NCBI GenBank assembly: GCA_964035545.1
Contig: OZ037765.1
Coordinates: forward strand, 26,982,504-27,046,503
Length of the DNA stretch: 64,000 nt
Direction: 5' to 3'
Source: Bugula neritina
Lineage: Eukaryota; Bryozoa; Gymnolaemata; Cheilostomatida; Bugulidae
Position 1 is the stretch's first letter. Every line of letters begins with the position of its first letter. The notes beneath the pieces are model-generated. The model saw only the letters and a program-made list of their open reading frames with translations, ran no database searches and was not told the origin of the DNA. The position numbers and the translations under genes are program-made. Below, one piece after another: positions 1-13,530 of this stretch.

Positions 1-632
1 AATGCAAAGACGTCAGATATTCTATGATTCACATATAGTGTATATACTAATATATGTATGATAATATTAAACCCCTTCCTCACCTAATAAGTTCTTGTTA
101 CCAAATATACTCCACCACTTGGTTACTCCAGCCTGACACGAGACCAGAACAGCTGCTTCAGTTAACTTACTGTCAATTCTATGCTTCAAGAATAATATTT
201 TATCTACTGGGATGACAGTTCTACAACAGATTATATTCACATGCTGTATACATTGTGTTGATGTGTTATTATTTAGGTCATCTATATTTGCACTGACATC
301 ATATTAATACGATAAATATTAAAATTCTTATTATGTTCATAGCTGTGCCTGTATGCTTAATTTCGATCTACAGTTATGTCTGGCAACCAATGCATCTTTT
401 GCTGGAGCAGAATTTATTGCTACATATATCTATATATAGTAATCTATAATGTTAATATTAATATAGTATTCTATATTAGTGACATGTATATATAACTATA
501 TCAAAATACATGCATATCATTTTATAGTAATATGTATATAATATTCTACAGCAATAATACATATATATAATTATATAGCAATACACATATTGTATTATAT
601 AATAATAATGCGTATATAGTATTACATAATAA
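1..632. other. AT-rich flank left of the WD40 gene
   Basis: AT-rich sequence beyond the inferred stop codon of the minus-strand WD40/EF-hand gene. I see no convincing exon on either strand. The 410-630 part is dense in short TATA and ATAT words. The 3' UTR of the WD40 gene should lie here. Confidence 0.5.
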
Positions 633-3600
633 TTACCCTTTAGGTGGGGGCTGATGACTCTGTCTATGTCTAGAGTTAGGTCTGCTGAGTCGTTCTCCAT
701 CCTCGACCTCTGACCTTCTTCTCCGATCATTCCCAGCATGCTTTGTGCCCGTGTTACTAAAATAGACACTTGACAGATGAGTTGGCAGTATAGAGTGTAG
801 CAATTGTTTGTTGCCCACATCTAAATGTGGAAAGGGCGGGATTCTGAAAAGCCTCATTCTGTATTTTAAACCTTAGCTGGCAATTACTAGTTCAAGAATT
901 TAGCCATTTAAAAAGCATTTACACTTAAAAACTTAATGCCCTACAAGTTATAATTCTCACATAATGTTATTAAATATCCTATATGAGTTGAAAGCTGACA
1001 AGCATATCAACTCAATGCTGATATACATGTGCTCTAGCTATGAATACACCAAGACTACACAACACCTAAGTAGGTCCGCCACTGTTTGGTACCTTGTACA
1101 ATCTAGTCTGAGTATAAGCTTCTCCGTCTCCAACGTCCACACCAGAATCTCTCCATCAAAGCTAGCCGTAGCGAGTAGATTGGGTGAACAGTAAGCCAGG
1201 TCCAGTATATCATCTCTGTGCAGTGTACCACCTTTCCATGAGTCATCAGCCTCTATGTACAGGTTCTAAACACAGGAGTTTTCTTCTCAGTAACAACTAC
1301 CTTATATATTGACTGTGTGGAAGCAGGCAATATTACTATCACTCTACTAGGCATTCATTATAATACATACACATTACAGGCATTACACGTATACGTATTC
1401 ATATGTAATGTTTCACTGCTGCTTTCAAATTCAACTTGTTTATTGGAGTTTTTCCTTAAATGAATAAAATGCAAGGACTGGCAATAATATTTTATTAGCA
1501 ACAAATTTTTTATAAAAACTCTATACCTATTTAGACTGTTGAGACTGAATCTGTTTTCAAGATTTGTTTATAGTAACTATAGATCATGTATGAACTATGA
1601 AGTAAATTAATGTTTAATTACACCTAATATAACTTGTTGTTAACCATTTGTGGATAAACTCTTGGTATATGAATTGCAAGTATAACATAGTAAGTAGTTT
1701 ATGGCTAACTGTAGTAATATATTATATTCAATTCCTCTGATTTATACTTACATCTCCTTCGGAGTCATCATATTTTGTTATCTTTCTACTCCATCCGACT
1801 GTAAGCATGTATTCTTTCTCAACAAGGGAGAGAACTCCTGTAACTTCACTCTCATCCACTGGTTCCAGTTTGTGCAGGTTGTGACCATTTTGAAAATTCC
1901 ACACCTAAAAGTATCACAAAAAATACAATTATCACAAGCATTTCTAGACTTTGATTAAAAAATTATACTGTGTTTGTTATAATTTTTTTGCTATCATATG
2001 TAATTAGCAATTCATATTTTGAAGTTGTTTCATGCGATTTTTACTGCTCAAAATTCTTTGAGTCTACCACAACTGTTTAACTTGAGTACAATAAGTAGTT
2101 AAATGAATGTCAATTTTAAAAGAGTTACCTTGACTGTGCCGTTTCGCGCTCCCGTTATTAACCTTCTCCAGTTTCCATCAAAAGCCATGGAAGTTATTTC
2201 CTCATCGCCGTGTGCGTTGGTAAACACCAGGTTCTTGTTTCCTGTTTCAAAATCCCAACACATGAGGCTCGAATCATCTGCTCCTGTTACAACCTATTTA
2301 ACGCACAATATAAAAAGAAATAGCATAAACAAGCATACTATACTAACTAAAAGCAATAATAATATATTATGTAAAAAAATTATATAACGACCAGGTTTAT
2401 GACATAAACTTGCAACCTATTATAATATAATTCTGGCACTGAAGGATGGGAGCCTTTTACAGATGTTTTTTGCGTTGGATGTTGTTAGTCGCAGGTAATT
2501 TACAGTATAGTGTAATCAAACTGAAGGTTTCTAGTCGTTATTTATTACTTAATTACAATAACTAAATTAATATTGGCAGCAGCTGCCGATAGAGCAGCGA
2601 TATAGCAGGAGTGTGATTACAATCAATTCTCTCGCACTGAAAAGCTAAGTTCTCGGCAAGTGTTTATCAAAAAGATAAGAGTATAGGTTGTTTACTGATT
2701 TTCACATATTTTAATAAAATATCAGTTAATGTTTGTTTTAAATTTGCTACTCTACAACTTATTGTTTATTCCAGTGTAGCGATATAACAAATAAAAAATT
2801 CTATATCACACCCATATAAGGAAGTAAATGCTATTAATTTATACCATGCAGTGATGATTATTAGAAGTTATCTACCCAGTAAGTAAGAAGTTATAATGTC
2901 TCACCTCCCTAAAAAACTGGTTGTAGATGGCAGCGCATAGGGGAGCATAATGCGTTCGAGGAATGTCGTCGGCGGGTTTGTGGTATAGCCCAAGTTTCAA
3001 CTTAGCTATGTAGTCGTTACAGGCAACTAGAAGGCAACTGTGGGGCGACCCGATAACAGCATTCAAATGTAGAGGAAACGAGCCATGGTCAGGAATGTGC
3101 CCGTGTAAAGATGTGGGAAACTTTAGTATTACTGTTTGCAGGCACGTGTAGTCCCGGATGTCCCACACCTTCAGCATCTGTGTGTACAAGTATGTTCATA
3201 GTCTAGGTATACAGTGCATAATGTGTAGTAGTATAGACTACAGAGCTACTGATTTTACTTTATATTGCTGTTCAACTATATTACGTATGTAAAGATCAAT
3301 GTTGCCAAAATTATCATTATTCCACTAGCAATCAGTAGCTGCGATGCATGGAAACATGGAAACATATTCATACAGCAAATCTTTTTGTTTGTCAATTTCT
3401 TTTATAGTTAGATTTATCATTGTGATTATACTGTTTGTTAAATTAGAAGTTGCCTATTACAAGGACTTGACATATGAACACATAATTACTCAAATACATG
3501 ATAATAATGGATAAGTATTTAGTTACTACAATAATGAACACACAAAAATATATTTAAAGAATTTGTAGCATTAGAAGATAATCTTTGAACAGAACAGCCT

Positions 3601-6600
3601 GGCATGGAGTAATACTGGTGTAAGTCTTACAGCATCGGCAGAGTAACTGAAGACTTGTTCGAGGTACTCATAAATGACTACATCAATCACTGCCGAGTAG
3701 TGCCCTTCCAGCACTGTAATGGGCTTATTCGGAACATATGGGTTCCACAAGCGCACCATGTGATCAGGCGCTCCAGTGGCAAGCAAGTTCAGCTTCTTAC
3801 TGTGATCAAAGCAGTGAACACCCTGCAATATATAGTACACCACAATTTAATGAATATATGTTAAAGAAAAGCTTGTATAATTATACGAGTTGCTGTTGAA
3901 ATGGATATAAGAATGATGTTGATGGGAACTGAAATGATATGCAAGTTATATACTGACTATGGTTTCTAATTTCTACCTGAAACTTATAACTTTCAAATAT
4001 TTCCACGATGCTTTTTTAAAAGTTATCAGATGAATTATGGATTATAAAATGTATAGAAGCTGCAGTACATAATTATTCTAGACCAAGGTAAAATCATGCA
4101 AAGTAGCAAATATCGTATCAATATTGCTTCTAAAGCACAGACTATCATTATATTAAACAGGGATGACATCACATCTTATAACATAGAGTTGAAATGCTGT
4201 ACATGACTATATAGCAGCTGTAAGCTTACTTTAGCCAACTTAAACACATATGGCTTTTTATTGCCTGCCCTGTCTATAATAACCACTGATGTCTTCGGAC
4301 TAGCACTGCCAGTGATGATGAGGTCATTGTGAGAAACGTACTTTATTCTTTTGATTGGTTCACCTTTATGTATGCCATCAACTACCGTGTGCTGTACAAA
4401 CCTGCTGTGCTTCAGTAAATCCTTCAATAGAAGAATGAAAAGAAATTCTATAATATCTAAATTTCTGCTTTATTAAGATAAACTATTTTTTTATTGAATC
4501 AAATTTATTTGCATAACACCAACACGTAAATGAACTCAAATCTTCAAACTAGAAATTTCTATGCTGTATCATTTATTTAAAATAATGATGTTATATTTAT
4601 ACTGACCTGCATATAGATTCTGTTTTTAGTTTGTTTTGTGGCTTGTTTAGTGAAAGCTTTCTCAAATAGCTGAGTCTGAGGTGCCAGAAATTCTAAGATA
4701 TGAACATCTCCTGCATCGTCTCCCCACATCAACATCGCAGGCTCATTGCTGTCCTAGATTTTACAGAACATCAATTTAATCACTTTCTGTAACAGCTGCA
4801 TTCATCCTGCACTTAGTATTACTAAAGAATTACACTACTGATTATATTGATTATTTTTAAAAATAATATTTTCTTTTGGTTGCGATACTGCATGCATACT
4901 GTATACTGTAATATACTCTAATAATGCTACAATAACTTATTGGAATTGTGCTCCCATTGAAATAGGTCTATTACTGTTATCTATCTATATTAAATTAACT
5001 TTGAAATACGCGGTAACAAACCTTGTTCTTATAGTAGTAGGCAAGACAGTGCGGCACATTGTTCAGTCCATACAGGTGGTAGATCTCAATCATCTGATTT
5101 CCAGCTATATCATAGAACCTTATGTCTCTCCTGGTACTAGCTATGGCTATTTTGTGACAGTTGGGCATGTATATAGCGTCTGTGACCCACATCTAACATT
5201 ATTATCATGAGAAGAATTATTACAACATAAAAATGGCCAACTGCTGCTTAGTTATAATAAATTTATTGTAATTTAAAACCATCATTAAAATTCTTATTGA
5301 TTTTATAGCATTTTTATTACTACACCTATTTCGTAACATTTACAGCTGCACAACTGTTAATTTTATTAACATAAAGTTGCTCATTATTTTAGGTAACTGG
5401 TTTAGAATTTGCAATGGTCAAGTCAAATGACTGTTCTACACCACCAACTCCTATTTTATTGGAAAAATATAGCAACCCTACTACGCAATATATTCTCAGT
5501 ATGACAGTACTTAGGTTAAGCTAGTCTGACGCAAGTTTAGGAACTCGTCAACTTTAGAGACGGTAAAAAAGTACCTTGAATCTTCTTTTTTGGCCGTTGA
5601 TGTCCTCCATTTCAGGATCAGTATACGTTGCTTTCTCTAAAACCATGGTAGACGACCATATGCATATGGCGCCATCTTTGTTGATAGTCAAGTACCGGGG
5701 TGGATTATCAAGGGCTACTATGCATACAGTACATTCTTGCTGTAAGAATTAATTCTGATACATTATACTCTTTTAATTACTATATAGATATGAATAGAAA
5801 TAACGTTCTGTAAGCATTTTAGTTACACAAAAATAAAATGTATGTTGCCAACACTGATCGTTCTGTAAATGTACATATTATATCCGTTAATAAAATACTA
5901 AAGTGATAACTATATAACATGTATAATTGTATAACTCTGGTTTATAAGCAGCCTTAAACAGCCTTTAAATAGTTTATATAATATTCAAGTGATAGCAAAG
6001 CACTATATATATAATATATAATATATAATATATAATATATATATAATATATAATATATAATATATATATTATATAATATATTATATATAATATATAATAT
6101 ATATATAATATATATATATAATATATATAATATTCAAGCACTATATAGAACATGTAAAATATTGGTTTATCAGTAAGTTGAAAATACTTTTCACTCACTC
6201 TGTTGTGGACAACATGCTTTATCTTTGGATCGTTCACGAAAGGGATTTCCTTTTTAGTCCTCAAGTAATCATTTTCTCTGTAATGCAGCAGCATGTAAGT
6301 GGCGAACTCATTCCAGTCTACAAACCCATCCGCAGATGTGTCCAGCTGCAATAGCATATAATTGAGAGTCTCTATATTACAGTATCATAAATAGAAATTA
6401 ATAAAAAAAACTTCTGTTTCTTGACACTATATAACCTATAATATTTATATATCGTGTATATGATATATTGTGTATATGATATATTGTGTATATGACAAAG
6501 CTTATATATATGCAATATAACAAGTTTATGATATATCATTTACAAGTTATCTATTGACTTATATTTGATATTCTTAATAAAATATTCAATTTCAAAGTTA

Positions 6601-9600
6601 ACATTGCTTCTAATAGTGTTCATTATAAACTGCACAAAGTAATAGTTATTTATTACCCGGTGCTCTAAAAGTAGCACCTGGCGTTTCTCAGCGTACACAC
6701 ATGTATAAACAAACGGAACAGCTTTTGCTTATAACATATTCTGTTACTCAACCTTTGTGAACAGCTTATCCAGTTGGTCGTCATATCTTCGAGTCTGAAG
6801 AACCCCAGCTATGGTTTCCTTGAACTCTTCAGGATTAAGGGCCCCAGGCTCTCTGTGCTCGTATTTAGTGGCGGAGTACTTGCTCGTTCCCTCCAGTATT
6901 CTGGTCTCGGGCCGATGGTTGTCAAACAGTTCCATCAACTCATGGAGATGAGTCAACTCAATGTGTTCCTCTAGTCTCAGGTGCTCCGGTATCTTGTTGA
7001 AACTGAAAGGAAAGAGCTGAGCAAATTATAAAACAAACTTCAGGATATTCAGACAAATACTATTCTTACATGTCTGATTATAATATGATTATATGTGTAA
7101 TTGTAAGTTAAATGTAAAGATTGCAACAAAGTGTATTATGGCACTGGTGCTTGTAAGATCTGTGAACCGTTATATAAAGCTGCATCATATCTGCAACAGT
7201 TTTATGTCACTAACCATAGAAAATAAGGAGAGGGAAAATTGCATTTAAAACTTGAGACATAAAAAGCTGTAATTTTTCAATAATTAATTTAGTAAATTAT
7301 TGTTTGTGTCTCAACACATTTCTTATTCTGCTGACAATGCATGTAGTTGTGGAAAAGCATTTTCTGCCATATAAAATACATGGTTGATTATTTGTAAACA
7401 TAAATTGTGGTAAATGATAATACGAGAACCATTAAATTTTATATTCTTACTTTGTTTTCTAACATAGAGAATTCTTTACTGCTGTACTACAGTGTGTATA
7501 AACAACAATATGTTCTAAAAAATATTTAAACTGATGTAAAATCAAAGTTTAATTCTAGATGCTGTGCTTTAAAGATTATAAACATATAACGGATATAACT
7601 TACATGGTTTAAAATTGATTTTGAACTTGGCATAAATTACACGCAAATACTATAAGCTACTGTATTCTAGTTAAAATATGAAACAGTAATTGCTTTCAAC
7701 TGTTACTTACATGAGTTTTTCTGTCATAACTGCTATTTACTTTACATAAACTAGCTAGAGTTGAGCCAGATTTTAGGTTAGTAAAAATGTTTAAAGACAA
7801 GTTGCTTGCTCTCAAGTAAAGCAACTTTTTTTCAATTCCAAACCCCCACCCAACGGTTAGAAATCTGAGTTAGACACAAATAAGCATTTTGTATGTAGGT
7901 GAACTGACTGTAGACTGTAAATATATGTTATGTGTTAATTAACTTCAGCTAGGTGTTGTAAAATCTATACTAGCCACTTATGATGAATAGAAACTTTAAC
8001 TGACGCAAGAAATGTACGTAACTTGAAATTGATTTAAAATAGTAGTCTCATAATATAGACGTAAACAATCTGCTGACAAATATATAACTTTTATAAAGGG
8101 CTGTTTGTCTAAATCTGATTTATTAATGAGAAGCTCAGACTTGCTTAACTAGATCAGTTAACTATTATCTAACACAACTTTGATTATCGGAAAAGAAATA
8201 TTATGATAGCGATTTTACTTGAATTATGCTTATGAGTTATGATGGGTATACACTGGTGTGATTCTAGCACCCATACAGATAATATTAACGGCAACTTTAA
8301 CTTCTACTAATTGAAACTATATAAAAATATTTTAAGCTCAAACCCACTTTTATAAAAATGAGTACTTTTACAAAAGGAATGTTGGTTTATATGATTTATG
8401 ATAAACTTACTTTATTTACAACTGGTATATAACGTTGCAGCAAGACATATTATTTAGCTGATACAAGTTCCTATAACAACTGATGAAGTTTAAAAAGCTT
8501 CATAATACGTTCAAAGGATGGCAGCTTAAATTAGCTTTAAAATAAAAGCTTAAACAGCAACTTTACAAAATTAAAGCTGTAAGTAAATTGCTATAAAACC
8601 TTTGTTTTGATTAAATTCACTTTTTTCAAAATTGACCCAATTTTTCATTTCTAGTTACTTGGCTGTATTTTAATTACAAGTAAACAACTTTTTTGCAACT
8701 TTCATAAGCTATCATCTCATCTATAACAAAGCCATTTTTTACTTTTGACTATCATTAGTTTTTCAAAAATAATTTTAGCATGAATGTTTATAGTACCATT
8801 TGAATAGCTTACCAAGTCCAATTAGACGACAACAGTCTATTATATATCATATCAAGAACTTTATACAGTCGTTCCAAGTCGCAATGTTTGTGCTCCACAG
8901 CACTTTTAGCAGCACCAGGTTTCCAGTGAGTTGTGACATGCTGCCTACGTTGAGTTCTATTTCTGTGCATTATTTGTCACAGCGGAGGGCCTCTTAATAA
9001 CAAGTTTATGCCCTTTTGAAGTACAGTCTTTAGTACTAGTGACAGTGTTTTGCTGAATTCTTGGGAAAGTTTACAGACACAATTTAATGGTCGTGGGTTA
9101 ATAACCTAGAACTCTTTATTATACTCTGGAGACAGGATACTGTATAATTATCTTTTATAGTATACCACCATTTGTATTGATTCTTTAGATTTCATAATTG
9201 AGTATTTAGTCATGACAGTTTAAGTTGAGCAAATATTATTATTAGTTCATAAAATTGCTGCCGTGTCAAGCTCTTTGAAATGTGCCAGACTACAGCTCCT
9301 TAAATTACTTCATAAACTTATCAGTTATAATTGTTATTGAAATTAAAAGAACTGAAGTCCAACTGGAGAGAAACTAGCAATTTTCACAGAGATAAACCAG
9401 ATAAGGCATATTTAGGTGCGTCAAATGTATGGTTTTAATCGTAAAAGATTTTGTACCTGATGAGTATTTATCATGACTACAATTCTGTGTTTACATACAT
9501 ATATATTTATATTTCCTTTTTGTAAGATTAAAAATTTTTACGCAGAAATATTTTTGCTACCGGCTTGTCTCAGCTTTTATTACCATAAAAAGTTTGAACT

Positions 9601-9740
9601 CATACTCTTAGTTTAAGATGAATATATATCGTAAGCAAATAGTTGGAGTAAATGAGGTATTAGTTTCAATTGTAATAAAACAACAGCATACTATAGTAAG
9701 TAATATACACTCACCGAAAGAAATCAATAGGTTCTGCCAT
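633..9740 (-). CDS. WD40-repeat/EF-hand protein, WDR49/WDR64 family
   Basis: Thirteen phase-compatible exons (minus strand): 9740-9715, 7002-6753, 6345-6199, 5739-5575, 5192-5022, 4753-4607, 4421-4230, 3822-3631, 3177-2905, 2293-2129, 1904-1752, 1265-1093, 858-633. They give 759 aa. The N-terminus carries a canonical EF-hand loop (DTSADGFVDWNE, about residues 94-105), so calcium binding is likely. The rest is WD40 propeller, with blade ends such as AICIWSS, LKVWDIRD, LMCWDFETG, VKVWNFQNG and EILVWTLETE. Several splice joins restore blades exactly, for example SYSADA to MLKVWD and FRE to VVTGADDS. EF-hand followed by WD40 repeats is the layout of WDR49, WDR64 and the fly Y-linked WDY protein; members are often tied to cilia or testis, but function is poorly known and not visible here. 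The last exon (858-633) has weak homology and is the least certain. Start 9740 (MAEPIDFF) is one of three possible first exons. Confidence 0.85.
5999..6136. repeat. TA-rich simple repeat
   Basis: About 140 bases of ATATAT/AATATAT words in the WD40 gene intron between exons 6345-6199 and 5739-5575. The minus-strand open frame crossing it is a composition artefact. Confidence 0.85.
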
Positions 9741-10917
9741 ATTTTAATACAGACTAGGCTAGCTACTGGACTTATTACATAGCCGTTATAGTATCATCCA
9801 ACACACCTACGGCTTTCAGTGTCAGACTAATATGATATATTATAGTAGATCTACTTATTAAATGTTGTTCTGTTGATACAGACTTAAGATTCTGGTTGCT
9901 ATTCATCATGAATTTATATGTTTATTGAAATTCCTATCTTATCATTAAGTCAACTGCGAGTGTTTAGTCAACTTCTATATGCTGCAGTACAGTTCTACCT
10001 ATAACAGCAATGCTATATCAGCTGAGATAAAATATTAAACAAAATAATGCTTGAAGTCAGTTATATTATGTATTAATTTAAAATGATGCTAGAGTGAGAT
10101 TCTTCTATGCCTAACAGCATGCTTGTCCAGTAGTAAATAATGCTGCCAGGTCAGCACTATATGCTACCTACTAACTTCTGTAGTATAGAGAAGAGTAGCA
10201 CATGATCAGCCATATGGCTGGGTTTTAAAGTCAATCAGCTTGTATGAAATTTATATTCAAAACCGCTATGAAATAACCAAGGAAATTATATATATGAACT
10301 AGTTAAAATAGCAGGTTAAATACAAACGTATATAATATTTTATATTGATAGTAGTGATCAACGTATGAATAATTGGCAGCAGTTTTAATGCTAATAAAAA
10401 AGGGAGCATAACTCTGATGTGGTAATAGAGCAAAATACCTACTAGATAATCATTATTATAGTTCAATATATTGCTTTATACAAAGTTTCAAATTTATGGT
10501 GATACATCATATGTATACAATGGATGTGCATTTATAATGCATTGTATCAGCTTATCAGGTTCAGTGAGTGAGTTAGAGAAAGAACACTTTTGTAAATTTT
10601 GAGATTGCTAAATCTGCTTAGAAAAAATTTATGTGTATCATAAAAATAAATGTTGCTATGGAAGGGTGACAGTATGCCACAAGGAAAATTTTCTAACTTT
10701 TTTATTTTCCTAGCTATATTTTCACAATTTACAAAACACCATTTTGCATATAGTTATGAAATTAGCAAATCACAAATTTTCAAATGCCACAAAAGCATAA
10801 CCAGAAGATGCAGTAAATCTTCGAGATTGTGAAATATTAAAGTAATATATTGTAGAATAAAGTGTAAATTTTTGAAAAGCAAAAGAATATTTAAAGTTAG
10901 TATTATGAGACACTTGC

Positions 10918-10988
10918 CTTTGAAAGCCATAATCTGTATCTTCAACAGCATTATCAAGTTCAGCTAATGTTTTATGTTGTGAAGACAT
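10918..10988 (-). CDS. Alternative first coding exon of the WD40 gene, GC-AG donor
   Basis: ATG at 10988 opens a 23-codon segment (MSSQHKTLAELDNAV...DYGFQ) preceded by a good acceptor (ttgtag, then CTC before the ATG), so a non-coding exon probably lies upstream. It ends in phase 2 at AAAG|gcaagt, the typical GC-AG donor consensus. Phase 2 is what the shared exon at 7002 requires. It cannot be joined in frame after the 12708-12647 exon, so I read it as an alternative start. Confidence 0.45.
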
Positions 10989-11839
10989 GAGCTACAAATC
11001 TAATCACAGTTGATAGAAATATGGAACTTAGGTTTACTTAGCTTTCGTGTTACTTTTTGTGCTCATACCACTTTCACCATTCAACAGAGTATAGCTCTAT
11101 CCAAGTTTTTAACACATTTAAAATAAATCTAATATAATGCATTCTTTTAATAGCATATATTAACATAGTTTGTTGTTTTAATAATGGACAGTTGAAAAAC
11201 ACATAATGGCTGCTGATGTAACGCAGCATAATACCCACTAATTGATGCTTTCACTAATGCACTCTCCTTTTGTACTCAGAAATTTATGCTTATAGCAGTG
11301 ATGCCCAAAGCATACTATAGATTTATGACTATCATAACATACATAGTGTATTATTCCACTCGCTATTATATGAAATTATATAACCGCAATAGTATTATAA
11401 TGTTATTGATATACTTTACAAAACTACTCTTGCATGATAATAGTTTTAGTACCAGAAAGTATTTTAAGGCTTTTAAAAAATATGTTTATTAATATCACCT
11501 CTTCCCCATAGTCCTAATTTGTGACAAAACTTCATAGCCTGTTATTTGTAAATTAAGACTTTTCAAAATTTTTAAATTGAATCAAAGTTCAGGCATCAAA
11601 GTTATTTTTATAAATAGCAGCACTTTGTTTACTTGAGCTCTAGTTTCCTTTTACTCTATCTCTACACTAATATTGTTATAACATTAGGCAGGTTACTTTT
11701 AGAGCAGGAGAATTTATCTGTCCATGCAATGGAAGAAGATACTGATAACTTAAATATCTATATTATATTTTGAATTCCCATGCTCAGCAAAAACCGTTAT
11801 TTTTATAACCTTCATCAGGTCACATCACTCATTATTTAA

Positions 11840-12220
11840 CATGTGTATGTCACATGTGTATGTCACATGTGTATGTCACATGTGTATGTCACATGTGTAT
11901 GTCACATGTGTATGTCACATGTGTATGTCACATGTGTATGTCACATGTGTATGTCACATGTTTATGTCACATGTTTATGTCACATGTTTATGTCACATGT
12001 GTATGTAACATGTTTATGTCACATGTTTATGTCACATGTGTATGTAACATGTTTATGTCACATGTTTATGTCACATGTGTATGTAACATGTTTATGTCAC
12101 ATGTTTATGTCACATGTTTATGTCACATGTGTATGTAACATGTTTATGTCACATGTTTATGTCACATGTTTATGTCACATGTTTATGTCACATGTTTATG
12201 TCACATGTGACATAAACATG
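11840..12220. repeat. 13-bp minisatellite ending in a 30-bp palindrome
   Basis: About 28 tandem copies of a 13-bp unit (CACATGTGTATGT and the variant CACATGTTTATGT), with one base substitution separating early from late copies and some GTAACATG variants. Because 13 is not a multiple of 3, the array is open in several frames and encodes apparent MYVTCVCHM peptides, which are not genes. The right end (12191-12220) is a perfect 30-base palindrome where the unit turns into its own reverse complement. Confidence 0.95.
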
Positions 12221-12646
12221 TATTATGCTGCATGTATCAGACCACATTTATTATGTAAGCAGATACAATTGATGCTCTGTAAAAATGCTAACAATAGTAA
12301 AATAGTTGAACAGTGGTTTTTCCTACTTTAGTATAAAATAGAATGTTCAGTGCAAAGAATCTTATAGCTGTAACAATTATTATAATGTTATCTAGATATG
12401 AGCAATAATAAGGAATCCTCTACTATTATGTAAAAACTACTTATTTGCAGCCTTAGAGATCTGTTTATAGGATGAGTTACATATTTGAACTAATCATATA
12501 AATGTAGAAATTGATAAATCATTAAAACTGGTGAAGTGACCAAGGAGTGTTTTTAATTGTTATAAAATTGTATACAACCAATAATTCTTAATTAAATTAG
12601 TCATGTTAAAATATTATATAATTCATCATATTAAGAGTTATCATAC

Positions 12647-13530
12647 CTTTGAAACGTTTCCAAGTTTTCAAAGCTCAAGCTTCTCTCCAACTTATTCGAT
12701 CTCATTCGCTAAAACAGTTGATAAGCCTGATGAGTCATAAGAAAAATACTGTGTTATTTATTATTATATAATAATAATGTGTTCAATAGATACTAGACCT
12801 ATATTCATTATAAGTATGAATAATTTTAACTGGTACAAGAAAACTCTGATAAGCCATAAGGTCTGTTGTGAACAATACTAATTTGTGGAAAATATTTATT
12901 GAAATACTGGTCATACTGTTGATACAATTTACAAGAAAATGTAACTTTGCTTAAATCGTAATATAGAGCATATAATATATTATGATATACAGTATGGCAC
13001 CATATTTGATTTAAATTTGTATTTTTATAATAGAAAGTCCTGTTTCAAGCATCAACTTAGAAACTCTTTGCTTCGTAATAATCATGAAAGTATGAGTCAG
13101 TTAAAAATTCTTTATTATTTACACATTCAAACGCTTAAACACTGAGTAAAATAAGTACAAAGAGGGATGCATATTTTTACACTTCCTGAAATTATTAGCT
13201 TTATCGTACAGGTGAATAGGGGATGAAACTGCATAGGTTCTATGATCTATCAGATATTTGTAGTTTGTAAAATAAAGTAAACATGATTCCAATCTAGATG
13301 TCAAGTCAAAATAATAAATCTGTACTAAAAGGAAGCTCATATCTTTGCACCTTAAAAGATGTTTTAAGTTACTTTACGTTGTTCAGTAAAAGTCAAAACT
13401 GCTAACAGATATTGTAGATATCCTTTTAACATTTATCTAAAAGCTTACTTACTTCTAAAAGATCTACAAGAGCTCTCTTCCATTTCTGCCTGTGCTGAAT
13501 TTCTTTAGGGATTTGAACGTTAGACTCCAT
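12647..13530 (-). CDS. Distal alternative N-terminal exon pair of the WD40 gene
   Basis: Exon 13530-13453 (MESNVQIPKEIQ..., 26 codons, donor gtaagt) joins in phase 0 to exon 12708-12647 (RMRSNKLERSLSFENL..., donor gtatga), which ends in phase 2. That phase fits the shared exon beginning at 7002. The peptide is charged and helical with no recognised domain. Reading frame, splice signals and phase support it, but it could belong to a separate small gene. Confidence 0.4.

Noticed and set aside
8480-8510. Other CTGATGA words (also near 9457 and 12728) as further hammerheads
   Set aside because: No GAAA at the right distance and no stem II or stem I pairing.
11843-12331. Two long open frames (MYVTCVCHM... 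repeats) across the minisatellite
   Set aside because: A 13-bp unit free of stops is open in several frames; the peptide is only the repeat read in three phases.
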